The notes beneath the pieces are model-generated. The model searched no databases, had not been told where the DNA came from, and saw only the letters and a list, made by a program, of their open reading frames with translations. A DNA stretch of 64,000 nucleotides from positions 81,002-145,001 of the forward strand of contig CANRHB010000002.1 in the NCBI GenBank assembly GCA_947630325.1, read 5' to 3'. Made by a program: the position numbers and the translations under genes. This document shows, piece by piece, positions 16,614 through 30,310 of the stretch. The first letter of the stretch is position 1; the number at the start of each line of letters is the position of its first letter. Origin of the DNA: an uncultured Clostridia bacterium. Its GTDB lineage: Bacteria; Bacillota; Clostridia; Christensenellales; Borkfalkiaceae.

Positions 16614-17189
16614 TTACTCCCAAAAGCGCTTCCGTTTGGGGAAATAGTAGGCATACAGCGCGTAAAATTCCCGCTTGAAACACTCCGAGATCTCCTCGTC
16701 CGTGGGGGCGTAATTGCCCGTTGTGACGAGCGCCGCCAAACCGTAAGAATAGATTGTCATGTCGCCGTGAAAGGCGCGCGCCTCTTCCTCCGTCATGCGG
16801 TAGAGCGACATCATCTCCGACAAAATGTCCTCCAAAAAGGGGTCGGTCAGCGCCTGCGGCGTTTCGCAGTCGCGCAAGAATAGAAAGCGGAACAGCCCCC
16901 GCTCCTCCTGCGCGAACTTCACATACCCCATGCCGAACGATTCGTATCGGCTCCTGCCGCCGCGCGCAAGGAACCCGTCGATAAAGCGGCGGTAGGCGTT
17001 TTTCGCCTCCTCGAAGAGGGCGTTTTTGAGTTCCTCCATATTGCGGAAGAGGGAATACACGGGCTGGGTGGAACAGCCGAGCGCCCTTGCAAGCGAACGG
17101 GCGTTGAGCGCCCCCTCCCCCTCCGTGCGCACGATCTCCGCCGCCGCGCGGAGCGCCTCTTCCCTTGTAATTTTGCTTGTTCTCGGCAT
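16614..17189 (-). CDS. TetR family transcriptional regulator
   Basis: A 191-residue repressor. The N-terminal HTH (residues about 5-50) reads ITREEALRAAAEIVRTEG, then LNARSLARALGCSTQPVYSL and FRNMEELKNALFEEA, the standard TetR pattern. The C-terminal two thirds is an all-helical ligand-binding domain that cannot be assigned to a ligand. The ATG at 17189 has GAGGGGAG close upstream; an in-frame ATG 18 codons earlier lacks such a site and sits next to the operator. The gene precedes the ABC exporter on the same strand, and a near-perfect 34-bp palindrome covers its promoter, so autorepression with control of the exporter is likely. Confidence 0.93.
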   Translation of the reverse strand: MPRTSKITREEALRAAAEIVRTEGEGALNARSLARALGCSTQPVYSLFRNMEELKNALFEEAKNAYRRFIDGFLARGGRSRYESFGMGYVKFAQEERGLFRFLFLRDCETPQALTDPFLEDILSEMMSLYRMTEEEARAFHGDMTIYSYGLAALVTTGNYAPTDEEISECFKREFYALYAYYFPKRKRFWE

Positions 17190-17254
17190 CTTCTCCCCTC
17201 TCTTCCACCCCATGCGTATAGCGTGGGGACGGGCGCACTTCATTTACTGCGTAA

Positions 17255-17288
17255 AAAATAACAACCGTTATATAACGATTGTTATTTT
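17255..17288 (-). promoter_or_regulatory. Palindromic operator upstream of the TetR gene
   Basis: A 34-bp inverted repeat with a single mismatched pair, centred between 17271 and 17272 (core AACAACCGTTATATAACG, arms continuing outward). It overlaps the likely -10 region on the minus strand (TTATATAAC). Confidence 0.85.
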
Positions 17289-17327
17289 ATCATAACTTTT
17301 CTGCGCTGTCAAGCGGTTTTTAAAAAT

Positions 17328-18569
17328 TTAGTCGTCGTAATCGCGGAAAACTTTGTCGTTTGCGGCGCTGGAGGTGAACTTATATTGATAGGTGCCGTCC
17401 GTATTCTTCAAAATGACGAACTTGCCGCGCGTGCCGCTGATGTTGTATTCCACCTCGATGTACGTCCGCCCGTTGACGTTCACCCGCTCCACTTCGTAAG
17501 TACTGCTCGACGTGCCGCTTTGGAGTTTGATCTCGTACTCCGTCTCCGTCTGTCCGTGTTCGGTGCCCGTTTCGAACTCGACCGCCGTCTGTTCCACGCG
17601 TCGGCCGCCCGAATAGGTGGTGTAGACGTATTCGGCCTCCTCTTCGACCTCCCCCCACTCCTCTTCGGACTCGTTCTCGTGGTGAAGAAGAACATAGTTT
17701 TGGGTATCGTCCGGGATCGCCGAAGCGCGGATGTCGAGCGTTTCGCTCTTCTCCGTTTCGCCGTCCTCCGTCTCCGAGCGCAAGGTGTGGGTGCCCGACA
17801 TGTAGTAGAGGGTCCCCTCCTCCAATTCCACCACACCCTCGAGGTAATAGTTCTCTACCGTTAGGCTCTCGCCGCGGTTGTTATCTTCCACCTTCCGGAT
17901 GAGCGTCTCGCTGTAATAGAGGGTGTGCTTCACGTCCGCGTTTGCGGCGTTTTTGCCCGTGATAACGGCCTTAAAGTCGTACTGCGCAAGGTCGCCCTCT
18001 GCATTGTTTTGGGTGACGACGGTGGTAAGCGCCTGCTTGTTGAGGAAGCTGTCGAGCATGTTGAAGTACTTATTGAAGTCCTCCGCGCCCGCCTGCACCT
18101 TGGTAAGGTCGTTCACGATGCCAGGAAGGTCGAACCCGCTGTTGTCCCCCTCGGCAACGGTATCCGCAAGCGAAGCCGCCTCTCCCGCAAGGGAGAAGGA
18201 GAGCAGTTTTGCCGTGGTCACCGCGCCGACCGCATACACTGATTCGGCGTCTGTAAGCCCCGAATAGGTCCCCACGACTTCGCCCGAGGGCACCTCTTCG
18301 CCCTGCTGGGTACCGCTACCCTGCTGGGAGCCGCCCTGTTGGGTACCGCTACCCTGTTGGGAGCCGCCCTGTTGGGTACCGCTACCCTGCTGGGAGCCGC
18401 CCTGTTGGGTGGTGCCGCCCTGCTGGGAGCCGCCGCCCTGCTGGGTCGTGCCGCTCTGCGAGCCTTGGTTGTGGAGTTCTCTGTCGTCATCATCGTCGCA
18501 TCCTGCGAGTGCGCCGCCGAACGCCAGCGAGAGCGCAAGCACGCCTACAAGCAATAGTTTTTTCTTCAT
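17328..18569 (-). CDS. Lipoprotein of unknown function with QQGGS repeat spacer
   Basis: A 413-residue secreted lipoprotein. Residues 1-24 form a signal peptide ending in ALAGC. DDDDD and a low-complexity Gln/Gly/Ser/Thr spacer (about residues 35-92) follow, built from an 11-residue unit (QQGSGTQQGGS). The rest (about 95-413) is a beta-rich globular region with many paired strands such as HTLYYSETLIRKVED and TYEVERVNVNGRTYIEVEYN, but I recognise no family. It resembles other gut Clostridia lipoproteins in architecture only. It has its own consensus promoter and AAGGAGG site, and lies between rpoC and the TetR gene on the same strand, downstream of the rpoC terminator. Confidence 0.85.
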   Translation of the reverse strand: MKKKLLLVGVLALSLAFGGALAGCDDDDDRELHNQGSQSGTTQQGGGSQQGGTTQQGGSQQGSGTQQGGSQQGSGTQQGGSQQGSGTQQGEEVPSGEVVGTYSGLTDAESVYAVGAVTTAKLLSFSLAGEAASLADTVAEGDNSGFDLPGIVNDLTKVQAGAEDFNKYFNMLDSFLNKQALTTVVTQNNAEGDLAQYDFKAVITGKNAANADVKHTLYYSETLIRKVEDNNRGESLTVENYYLEGVVELEEGTLYYMSGTHTLRSETEDGETEKSETLDIRASAIPDDTQNYVLLHHENESEEEWGEVEEEAEYVYTTYSGGRRVEQTAVEFETGTEHGQTETEYEIKLQSGTSSSTYEVERVNVNGRTYIEVEYNISGTRGKFVILKNTDGTYQYKFTSSAANDKVFRDYDD

Positions 18570-18613
18570 ATACGTTTCCTCCTTGTTGAAATTCCCAAAT
18601 TTTCTACACTTTC

Positions 18614-18642
18614 ATTATACCACATGCCGCAGAGAATTTCAA
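18614..18642 (-). promoter_or_regulatory. Promoter of the QQGGS lipoprotein
   Basis: TTGAAA (18637-18642), 17 nt, TATAAT (18614-18619) with an extended TGG. Confidence 0.85.
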
Positions 18643-18652
18643 CTTTTTTTGC

Positions 18653-18691
18653 AAAAAAACCTGCCCCCGCCGAAAAATTCGGAGAGGCAGG
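18653..18691 (-). terminator. rpoBC operon terminator
   Basis: Hairpin CCTGCCTCTCCGAA/TTCGGCGGGGGCAGG read on the minus strand, followed by a run of seven T. It starts 17 bp after the rpoC stop. Confidence 0.9.
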
Positions 18692-18708
18692 CTTGAAAGA
18701 GCGTTATT

Positions 18709-22902
<4,194 letters not shown>

Positions 22903-22915
22903 ATCTTACCTCCCA

Positions 22916-25900
22916 TTAGTCCTCGTCGTCGAAGAGATCGCCGTCGCTCTTGCTCTTGCTCTCGTCCTCGTCGCCGCCGTCCTCTTCCTCGTCGAAGAGA
23001 TCGCCGAAGGAGAAGTCCTCGCTGACATCGCTCAAATCGTCGTCGTCAAGGTCTTTATCCTTGAAGAGTTCGTCCGAGAGGAAGTCGTCCTCGTCGTCCG
23101 ATTCGTCGAACAGCGCGCCGATCTCCTCGTCCTCATCCTCGTCCTCGTCGTCGAGGCCGAAGTCGAAGTCGGGCTCCTCCGTCTCGGGGATGGTCCTGTC
23201 TTGTTCGCGGGGCTGTTCGTCCTCGTCCTCGAACTCGCGGATGATGAGTTCCTCGTTGTTCTCGGTAAGCACTTTCACATCGAGCGCCAACGACTGCAAT
23301 TCTTTGAGGAGCACCTTGAACGCCTCGGGAATGCCGGGCTCGGAGATGTTGTTCCCCTTCACGATGCTCTCATACGTCTTGACGCGGCCCACGATGTCGT
23401 CCGACTTGACCGTCAAAATTTCCTGCAAGATGTGCGCCGCACCGTAAGCCTCGAGCGCCCAGACTTCCATTTCGCCGAAACGCTGGCCGCCGAACTGCGC
23501 CTTGCCGCCGAGCGGTTGCTGGGTGACGAGGGAGTAAGGACCTATTGAGCGGGCGTGGATCTTGTCGTCCACGAGGTGGATGAGCTTGATCATATACATG
23601 ACGCCGATGGTGACGCGGTTCTCGAAGGGTTCGCCCGTTCTTCCGTCGAACACCTGGAACTTGCCGTCCACCTTGCCGTCGGGGTTGAAGAGGTTGTTCT
23701 CCTCGAAGAGTTTTTCGATGTCCTTCTCGGTCGCGCCGTCAAAGACGGGAGTTGCGATCTTCCAATCGAGCAGGCGGCACACATAGCCGAGGTGCACTTC
23801 GAGCACCTGCCCGATGTTCATACGGGAAGGCACGCCCAAGGGGTTGAGCAAAATTTGAAGAGGAGTGCCGTCGGGGAGGAAGGGCATATCGCTCTGGGGC
23901 AGAACGCGGGAAATGACGCCCTTGTTGCCGTGGCGGCCCGCCATCTTGTCGCCGACCTGGATCTTTCTCTTCTGCGCGATATACACGCGCACGAGTTTGT
24001 TGACGCCGGGGGAGAGTTCGTCCTTGTTCTCGCGGGTGAAGATCTTCACATCCACCACGATGCCGCCCTCGCCGTGCGGAACGCGGAGGGAGGTATCGCG
24101 CACCTCTCTCGACTTCTCGCCGAAGATGGCGCGAAGGAGCCGCTCTTCGGGGGTAAGTTCGGCCTCCCCTTTCGGGGTGACCTTGCCGACGAGGATGTCG
24201 CCGCTTCCCACCTCTGCGCCGATGCGCACGATGCCCTCTTCGTCGAGATCCTTCAAAGCGTCGTCGCCGACGTTGGGAATGTCTCTCGTGATCTCCTCTG
24301 CGCCGAGTTTGGTGTCGCGCGCTTCGGTCTCGTATTCCTCGATGTGGATGGACGTGAACACGTCGTCCTGCACGAGTTTTTCGGAGATGAGGATGGCGTC
24401 CTCATAGTTATAGCCTTCCCACTCCATGAAGCCGACGAGGATGTTCTTGCCGAGGGCAAGTTCGCCGCCGTAAGTGGAGGGACCGTCCGCGATGACGTCT
24501 CCCTTTTCCACACGGTCGCCCGTCGAGATGATGGGACGCTGGTTGAGGCAGGTGCCCTGGTTGGAACGCTCGAACTTTTTGAGGGGATATTCGTCCTCAT
24601 AGCCGAGGTCGTTGCGGATGACGATCTTGTCCGATGCGACGGCGATCGCCGTGCCGCTCTCCTTTGCGCGGACGATGACGCCCGAGTCGCGCGCGATGGC
24701 CGCCTCGATGCCCGTTGCGACGATGGAGGCCTCCGTTTTGAGGAGAGGCACTGCCTGCCGCTGCATGTTGGAGCCCATGAGGGCGCGGTTGGTGTCGTCG
24801 TTTTCGAGGAAGGGAATGAGCGCGGTTGCGACAGAGACGAGCTGCTTGGGGCTTACGTCCATGTAGTCGATGCGCTCGCGGGGCATTTCGGTGATGAGTT
24901 CCTTATAGCGGCAGCCGACGCGGGCGTTGACGAACCTGCCCTCTTCGTCGAGGGGCTCGTTCGCCTGCGCGACGACATAGCGGTCCTCTTCGTCCGCGGT
25001 AAGATAGTCGACGTGATCGGTGACGACCCCCGTCGCCTTATCCACCTTGCGGTAAGGGGACATGATAAAGCCGAATTCGTTGACCTTGGAGAAGGTCGCA
25101 AGCGAGGAGATAAGACCGATGTTCTGGCCTTCGGGGGTCTCGATCGGGCACATGCGCCCATAGTGGGAGTGGTGGACGTCGCGGACTTCGAAGGTCGCTC
25201 TGTCTCTGTTGAGCCCCCCGGGACCGAGCGCCGAGAGCTTTCTCTTGTGGGTAAGTTCGGCGATGGGGTTTGTCTGGTCCATGAACTGCGAGAGCTGGGA
25301 ACTTCCGAAGAACTCGCGGATGACCGCCGAGATGGGACGGACGTTGATGAGCCCCGAGGGAGTGACCTCCATGGGATCCTGCGTCGCCATGCGCTCCTTG
25401 ATGAGACGCTCGAGCCGCGCCATGCCGATGCGAAGCTGGTTTTGGAGCAGTTCGCCCACCGAACGCACACGGCGGTTGCCGAGGTGGTCGATCTCGTCGA
25501 TGGAGCCGATGCCGTACTTCAAATCGAGGTTGGTGGACACCGCCGCAACGATGTCGTCCTCGGTGATGCACTTATAGTTGAGTTTTTCGATGAGGGGCTT
25601 TAATGCCTTCTTCTCTTCGGGAGTGACGCCGTTCACCCGCTTTTCGGCCTCGAGGTCGACGGGTGCGCCGGGGACTGCTTCCTCCGTACTGCGCTTTAGA
25701 ATTTCGGTGAAGAGAACGCACGCGGAGACGAACTTGTTGCGGTTCTCTCTGCGCTTTTCGCGGTTCTTCTTCTCCTCTTTCTTCTCCTTCTCCTCGTCGA
25801 CGTCCCGTGCACCGAGCCCCGATTCGGGAAGTTCGTGATAGAGTTTGTTGATGCGGTCGCAATAGAGGTCGGCGACCTCCTCGACGGACTGCGTCTTGCA

Positions 25901-27067
25901 AGCCTCGGCGATCTCGCGGGCAAACACGAGGTTGGGATAGTAGACGGTGGCAAGGAGCCCGAGCCCCTTTGCAAGCGTCTCCGCCTTCTCCTTGGGAAGG
26001 TCGACCTGCGCCGCAAAGTCCACCGTGTTGTTGCCGATGACAAGGTGCGGGATCTCGCCGAGTTCGGGGTCGGTGACGAGAATGGTGACGCGGTTCACGC
26101 CCGCATTCTGGATGACCTTCGCCTGCTCTTCGGAGACGACCGTCCCCTTTGTTGCGAGCACTTCGCCCGTTGCGGGATCGACGACGTCCTCTCCAAGGCG
26201 GCAGCCGGGCAGACGGTAGGAAATGTTGAGTTTTTTGTTGAACTTATACCGCCCCACCTTGACGACGTCATAGCGGCGGGGGTCGAAGAAGAGGTTGTTG
26301 AGGTGCTGACGCACGGAGTCCTCGGTGGGAACTTCGCCCGGGCGCAGACGGCGGTAGAGTTCGATGAGACCGTCCGATTCGGAGCGGCCCGTGTCCTTTT
26401 CGATGGTCGCCTCGATCATCTTGTCCCCGCCGAAGAGGTCCTCGAGGGCGCGGTTACTGCCATAGCCGATGGCGCGAAGCAAGACGGTCGCGGGGAGTTT
26501 TCTCTTTCTGTCCACGCTCACCCACAGCACGTTCTGGGTGTCCTGCTTGAATTCGAGCCACGCCCCTCTTCCGGGGATGACCGTCGTTTCATACAGCTTT
26601 TTGCCCGTCTTGGTGTCCGCCTCGAAGGAATTGTTCACCCCGGGGGAGCGGACAAGCTGGGAGACGATGACGCGCTCCGCGCCGTTGATGATGAAGGAGC
26701 CGTTCTCCGTCATCTTGGGGAAGTCCCCCATGAACACGTCCTGTTCGATCTGCTCGTTCTTCACCTTGTTGTTGAGGCGAACGCGCACGCGCAGGGGCAG
26801 GGCGTAGGTAGCGTCGCGGTTGCGGCACTCTTTTTCGTCGTACTTGGGCTTTTTTCCGAACTCATAGGAGAGGAAATACAGCTCGAAGTGGTCGGAAAAG
26901 TCGGTAATGGGAGAGAAGTCCTCGAAGATGTCGGCAATGCCCTCTTCTGTAAAGGCGCGGTAACTCTCCTTCTGGATCTCCACGAGGTCGGGAATGTCGA
27001 TGACCTCGTTGATCCGGCCGAACTTTTTGCGTTCGATTTTCCCGTACTTATGGGTGGGTAAGTTCAT
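22916..27067 (-). CDS. rpoB: DNA-directed RNA polymerase subunit beta
   Basis: The 1,383-residue beta subunit. The rifampicin-binding region reads [20 protein letters not shown] then [14 protein letters not shown], with wild-type-like Asp, His and Ser at the usual resistance positions, so no rifampicin-resistance change is evident. Two oddities stand out: a charged insert around [18 protein letters not shown] (before [11 protein letters not shown]), and a C-terminal acidic tail of about 105 residues rich in Asp/Glu with recurring GxLFD(E/D) motifs. AAGGAG lies 12 nt before the ATG, a long spacing. There are no rplJ/rplL genes upstream; rqcP is divergent instead. Confidence 0.98.
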   Translation of the reverse strand: MNLPTHKYGKIERKKFGRINEVIDIPDLVEIQKESYRAFTEEGIADIFEDFSPITDFSDHFELYFLSYEFGKKPKYDEKECRNRDATYALPLRVRVRLNNKVKNEQIEQDVFMGDFPKMTENGSFIINGAERVIVSQLVRSPGVNNSFEADTKTGKKLYETTVIPGRGAWLEFKQDTQNVLWVSVDRKRKLPATVLLRAIGYGSNRALEDLFGGDKMIEATIEKDTGRSESDGLIELYRRLRPGEVPTEDSVRQHLNNLFFDPRRYDVVKVGRYKFNKKLNISYRLPGCRLGEDVVDPATGEVLATKGTVVSEEQAKVIQNAGVNRVTILVTDPELGEIPHLVIGNNTVDFAAQVDLPKEKAETLAKGLGLLATVYYPNLVFAREIAEACKTQSVEEVADLYCDRINKLYHELPESGLGARDVDEEKEKKEEKKNREKRRENRNKFVSACVLFTEILKRSTEEAVPGAPVDLEAEKRVNGVTPEEKKALKPLIEKLNYKCITEDDIVAAVSTNLDLKYGIGSIDEIDHLGNRRVRSVGELLQNQLRIGMARLERLIKERMATQDPMEVTPSGLINVRPISAVIREFFGSSQLSQFMDQTNPIAELTHKRKLSALGPGGLNRDRATFEVRDVHHSHYGRMCPIETPEGQNIGLISSLATFSKVNEFGFIMSPYRKVDKATGVVTDHVDYLTADEEDRYVVAQANEPLDEEGRFVNARVGCRYKELITEMPRERIDYMDVSPKQLVSVATALIPFLENDDTNRALMGSNMQRQAVPLLKTEASIVATGIEAAIARDSGVIVRAKESGTAIAVASDKIVIRNDLGYEDEYPLKKFERSNQGTCLNQRPIISTGDRVEKGDVIADGPSTYGGELALGKNILVGFMEWEGYNYEDAILISEKLVQDDVFTSIHIEEYETEARDTKLGAEEITRDIPNVGDDALKDLDEEGIVRIGAEVGSGDILVGKVTPKGEAELTPEERLLRAIFGEKSREVRDTSLRVPHGEGGIVVDVKIFTRENKDELSPGVNKLVRVYIAQKRKIQVGDKMAGRHGNKGVISRVLPQSDMPFLPDGTPLQILLNPLGVPSRMNIGQVLEVHLGYVCRLLDWKIATPVFDGATEKDIEKLFEENNLFNPDGKVDGKFQVFDGRTGEPFENRVTIGVMYMIKLIHLVDDKIHARSIGPYSLVTQQPLGGKAQFGGQRFGEMEVWALEAYGAAHILQEILTVKSDDIVGRVKTYESIVKGNNISEPGIPEAFKVLLKELQSLALDVKVLTENNEELIIREFEDEDEQPREQDRTIPETEEPDFDFGLDDEDEDEDEEIGALFDESDDEDDFLSDELFKDKDLDDDDLSDVSEDFSFGDLFDEEEDGGDEDESKSKSDGDLFDDED

Positions 27068-27173
27068 CCGTCAATTTAACTCCTTTTTTTGTATTTGTTA
27101 TCATTGACGATCTACCGAGTATATCTTTTCATCGATAAAAATCGAAATGCTTTGAAATTTTTCCTTTCCCCTC

Positions 27174-27202
27174 TTTACAAGCGCGCCGAAAACGGTTATA
27201 AT
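27174..27202 (+). promoter_or_regulatory. rqcP-ispDF promoter
   Basis: TTTACA (27174-27179), 17 nt, TATAAT (27197-27202). It leaves a leader of about 160 nt before rqcP. Confidence 0.75.
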
Positions 27203-27280
27203 AAGGGAAAGTTTGCCTGCCCGTTTTGCGCCGAAATGAGGAAGAGCGCATAGCGACCGAGCATAATGATACAGTATGTA

Positions 27281-27309
27281 ATTATAAACCAACGGCAAAA
27301 AGAAGTCAA
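27281..27309 (-). promoter_or_regulatory. rpoBC promoter
   Basis: Minus-strand TTGACT (27304-27309), 17 nt, TATAAT (27281-27286). Confidence 0.85.
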
Positions 27310-27371
27310 CCCCTTTTGGGCGCGAAAATACATCTTTTTTTATAAAATTTTGTCGAAAAACGGAGAATCGC

Positions 27372-27617
27372 ATGAGAATTGACAAATTTTTGAAAGTCTC
27401 GCGCATCTTGAAGCGGCGCACGGTGGCGCAAGAGGCCGCCGACGCGGGGAAAATTTCGGTGAACGGCAAGGTGGTGAAGCCCTCCTACCGCTTGAAAGTG
27501 GGCGATGTGGTGGAACTCGACTACCTCTCGGGAGCTGTGAAATTCCGCGTTCTCGAACTCAAAGAGACGGTCAAAAAGGAAGAGGCGGCGAGCCTTTACG
27601 AGGTGATCGCGCAATGA
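27372..27617 (+). CDS. rqcP: S4-domain ribosome-associated quality control protein RqcP
   Basis: An 81-residue protein made of one S4 RNA-binding domain: MRIDKFLKVSRILKRRTVAQ, EAADAGKISVNGKVVKPSYR, LKVGDVVELDY. This matches the RqcP/YabO family (Hsp15-like), which binds stalled 50S subunits with RqcH and supports C-terminal alanine tailing of nascent chains. Length and the opening RIDKFLK pattern fit RqcP better than the larger S4 methyltransferases. GGAGA lies 5-6 nt before the ATG. The stop overlaps the ispDF start by 4 bp (ATGA). Confidence 0.93.
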   Translation: MRIDKFLKVSRILKRRTVAQEAADAGKISVNGKVVKPSYRLKVGDVVELDYLSGAVKFRVLELKETVKKEEAASLYEVIAQ

Positions 27618-28750
27618 CGAGCATCATTCTCTGTGCCGCGGGAAGCGGCACAAGGACGGGGTTTCCCGTCAACAAAACGCTCTGCGATCTGGGGGGGATG
27701 CCCGTTTTGTGCCATTCGCTCTCCGTGGTTGCTCCCTTTGCGGACGAACTTCTCGTCGCCTGCAGGAAGGAGGACGAAGGGGCCGTCTCTCCCCTCCTCT
27801 CCCAATACGAAAACGCCCGCACGGTATTAGGCGGAAAAACGCGCACGGAGAGCGTCTACAATGCCTTGAAAGAGGCGAAGGGCGACATCGTGCTCATTCA
27901 CGACGCCGCGCGCCCCTATCTTTCGCCCGAACTTGTAAAGCGGGTGCTCGAAAGCGTGCAAAAAACGGGGAGCGGCGTTGCGGCGGTCGCCGCGACGGAC
28001 ACCGTCGTCTTTACAGGCGAAAACGGCTATGCCCTCCCGCCGCGGGAGAACGTCTATCTTCTCCAGACCCCGCAGGGTTTCGCGCGGGAGCCCCTCCTTG
28101 CCGCCTATGAAAAGGCGATGAGAAGCGGCAAGACGTTCACCGACGACAGCGGAATTTACGCCGCTTATGTGGGGTCCCCCACCCTCGTCCAAGGCGAAAA
28201 GGAGAACAGAAAGCTCACCTTTGCCGAGGACTTTGCGCCCTGCGAACGGGTGGGCTTCGGCGCGGACACCCATGCGTTCGAGCATCAGGAGGAGATCGAC
28301 CGCGGGATCGCGCGGCTCAACCTCAACTATATCACCCTCTGCGGGACGGTCATTCCCTCCAACCGCGCCTTGAAGGCGCACAGCGACGGCGACGTGCCCG
28401 TGCACGCCCTCATGGACGCCCTCCTCTCCGCGGCGGACCTCCGAGACATCGGGTACTACTTCCCCGACAGCGATGAGAAATACAAAGGCGCAAACAGCAT
28501 GGAGTTGCTTGCCGAGGTGATGGAACTCGTGCGCGGACAGGGATTGAAAGTGAAAAACGTTTCGATCTCGATCTTGTGCGAACTTCCCCGTCTCTCCCCC
28601 TACATCGAGAAGATGCGGGAAACTCTGCGCGCCGCCCTCGGTTGCGGACATGTTGCGATCGCGGCGGGCACGAACGAGAAACTCGGCTATATCGGCGAGG
28701 GCCGCGGCATCACCGCCTATGCAATGGTTCTTTTGGCAAAGCAAGGATAA
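27614..28750 (+). CDS. ispDF: Bifunctional IspD-IspF (MEP isoprenoid pathway)
   Basis: A 378-residue fusion. The N-terminal IspD half (about 1-215) is the CTP:2-C-methyl-D-erythritol 4-phosphate cytidylyltransferase, with AAGSGTRTGFPVNKTLCDLGG-type nucleotide loop (AAGSGTR ... NKTLCDLGG), GGKTRTESVYNALK, HDAARPYLSPE and QTPQGFARE. The C-terminal IspF half (about 217-378) is the MECDP synthase, with metal ligands in GFGADTHAF and AHSDGDVPVHALMDALL, and AAGTNEKLGYIGEGRGI. Fusion lets one protein do two non-consecutive steps, with IspE acting between them. The IspD loop has Asn where many enzymes have Pro before the conserved Lys. It is coupled to rqcP by an ATGA overlap. Confidence 0.96.
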   Translation: MTSIILCAAGSGTRTGFPVNKTLCDLGGMPVLCHSLSVVAPFADELLVACRKEDEGAVSPLLSQYENARTVLGGKTRTESVYNALKEAKGDIVLIHDAARPYLSPELVKRVLESVQKTGSGVAAVAATDTVVFTGENGYALPPRENVYLLQTPQGFAREPLLAAYEKAMRSGKTFTDDSGIYAAYVGSPTLVQGEKENRKLTFAEDFAPCERVGFGADTHAFEHQEEIDRGIARLNLNYITLCGTVIPSNRALKAHSDGDVPVHALMDALLSAADLRDIGYYFPDSDEKYKGANSMELLAEVMELVRGQGLKVKNVSISILCELPRLSPYIEKMRETLRAALGCGHVAIAAGTNEKLGYIGEGRGITAYAMVLLAKQG

Positions 28751-28873
28751 TTCAGAACACACCCCACCCCCCTACCCCCCTCCTAAGGAGGGGGCATAAG
28801 CGGAACCCCCTCCATTGGAGGGGGATTAAGGGGGTGGGCAAAAACCTACCGCTCAAATCAAAAAGGAGTACAC
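28751..28873. repeat. C-rich inverted dispersed repeat between ispDF and radA
   Basis: CCCACCCCCCTACCCCCCTC at about 28764 and its inverted counterpart GAGGGGGATTAAGGGGGTGGG at about 28819-28840 flank TAAGGAGGGGGCATAAGC, so the block can form a long hairpin. AAAAAGGAG just before radA is its ribosome site. Confidence 0.7.
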
Positions 28874-30241
28874 ATGACGAAAACGCAATTTGTCTGCAAC
28901 GAATGCGGCTATACGAGCCCCAAGTGGCTGGGGCGGTGCCCCGACTGCGGGAAATTCAACACCCTCGTGGAGGAGGCCGTTGCGCCCGCACCCGCCGCGA
29001 AACGGGCAGGTGCAGGAGCGGGATATAAGTCCGCCCTCGCCGCAAAACCTCTCCCCCTCTCGCAGGTGAAGTTCGAAAAGTACGAGCGCGTTTCCTCGGG
29101 CATCTCCGAACTCGACGTGGTGCTCGGCGGCGGGATCGTGCGCGGCTCCCTCGTGCTCGTGGGCGGCGATCCCGGCGTGGGCAAGAGCACCATTTTGACG
29201 CAGGTCGCGGCGCACCTTGCAAAGGAACACAAAGTCCTCTACCTCTCCGCCGAGGAGAGTTGTTCGCAGGTAAAACTCCGTTGCGAACGCTTGGGGCTCA
29301 ATTCGGACAGCCTTCTCCTCTTGAACGAGACCTGCCTCGAAAACGCCGAGGAAGCGTTTTATGACGCAGAATACGTCGTCGTCGACTCCATACAGGCGGT
29401 GTACACCGAGGTCCTCTCCTCTTCGGCGGGAAGCGTGGGACAGGTGCGGGAGTGCGCCTCCAAACTCATGCGCATTGCAAAGTCGCGGGGGATCACCTTC
29501 TTCCTCATCGGGCACGTCACAAAGGAGGGCACGCTTGCGGGGCCAAAAGTGCTCGAACACATCATGGACGCCGTGCTCTACTTCGAGGGCGAGCGGACGG
29601 AGAACTTCAAAATTCTGCGCTCGGTGAAGAACCGCTTCGGCTCGGTACAGGAGGTGGGCGTGTTCGAGATGACGGGCGAGGGCATTTTCGGCGTCACCGA
29701 CTACTCCTCTCTCTTCCTCTCGGACGCGCGCGGCACGGCGGCGGGCGCGGCGGTCACCCCCAGCGAGACGGGCAACCGCTGCATGATGGTGGAGATCCAG
29801 ACCCTCATGGCAAAGACGGCTTACGGGCTCCCCCGCAGAATGTCGCTCGGAGTGGACCTCAACCGCCTCATCGTGCTCATTGCGGTGCTCGAGAAGCGGT
29901 GCGGGCTCCCCTTGGGCGGGCAGGACATCTACCTCAACGCGATGGGCGGGATCAAATTGAACGAGCCGAGCGCCGATCTCTGCGTCTGCGCCGCCCTTGC
30001 AAGCGCGGAAAGGATGATCCCCATCGACAAGGACACGGCGGTGTTCGGCGAAGTGGGGCTCACCGGCGAGGTGCGCGGCGTGAACTTTGCCGACAAGCGG
30101 GTGAACGAGTGCCAGAAAATGGGCTTCAAGCGGGTGATCCTCCCCGCAAAGAACATGAAGGCGTGCGAAAAATTCAAGGGAAAACTCGAACTTGTGCCCG
30201 TCTCCTATGTGTCGCAGATGATCAAAGCGCTCTTTCAATGA
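28874..30241 (+). CDS. radA: DNA repair protein RadA (Sms)
   Basis: The 455-residue RadA helicase, which extends D-loops during recombinational repair and natural transformation. The zinc finger is CNECGYTSPKWLGRCPDC (residues 8-25). A RecA-like ATPase follows, with Walker A GGDPGVGKSTI, Walker B region YVVVDSIQAV and the RadA-specific KNRFGSVQEVGVFEM motif. The C-terminal Lon-protease-like domain (about 340-455) contains GGIKLNEPSADLCVCAAL and VGLTGEVRGV, without a protease active site. Length is normal. AAAAAGGAG lies 5 nt before the ATG. A perfect 20-bp stem terminates it. Confidence 0.97.
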   Translation: MTKTQFVCNECGYTSPKWLGRCPDCGKFNTLVEEAVAPAPAAKRAGAGAGYKSALAAKPLPLSQVKFEKYERVSSGISELDVVLGGGIVRGSLVLVGGDPGVGKSTILTQVAAHLAKEHKVLYLSAEESCSQVKLRCERLGLNSDSLLLLNETCLENAEEAFYDAEYVVVDSIQAVYTEVLSSSAGSVGQVRECASKLMRIAKSRGITFFLIGHVTKEGTLAGPKVLEHIMDAVLYFEGERTENFKILRSVKNRFGSVQEVGVFEMTGEGIFGVTDYSSLFLSDARGTAAGAAVTPSETGNRCMMVEIQTLMAKTAYGLPRRMSLGVDLNRLIVLIAVLEKRCGLPLGGQDIYLNAMGGIKLNEPSADLCVCAALASAERMIPIDKDTAVFGEVGLTGEVRGVNFADKRVNECQKMGFKRVILPAKNMKACEKFKGKLELVPVSYVSQMIKALFQ

Positions 30242-30258
30242 TGTTTCCTATATAGAAC

Positions 30259-30304
30259 AAGGCGCGCCCGCGCGGCAGAACTGCCGCGCGGGCGCGCCTT
30301 ATTT
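30259..30304. terminator. Bidirectional terminator between radA and the convergent ABC permease
   Basis: Perfect 20-bp stem (30259-30278 with 30281-30300) closed by an AA turn, with ATTTATT after it on the plus strand and A/T-rich sequence before it. Confidence 0.9.
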
Positions 30305-30310
30305 ATTCAA

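Larger units (their letters stand above)
27068..27371. promoter_or_regulatory. Divergent control region between rpoBC and rqcP
   Basis: 304 bp with two outward promoters whose transcripts overlap: rqcP start about 27209 and rpoB start about 27274, so each 5' leader is partly antisense to the other. The rpoB leader (about 205 nt) contains CGCAAAACGG and CCGTTTTCGGCG, which can pair as a hairpin with a small bulge. There is no gene and no dispersed repeat here. Confidence 0.7.

Noticed and set aside
23555-25603. 682-codon plus-strand frame over rpoB
   Set aside because: Antisense shadow of rpoB.
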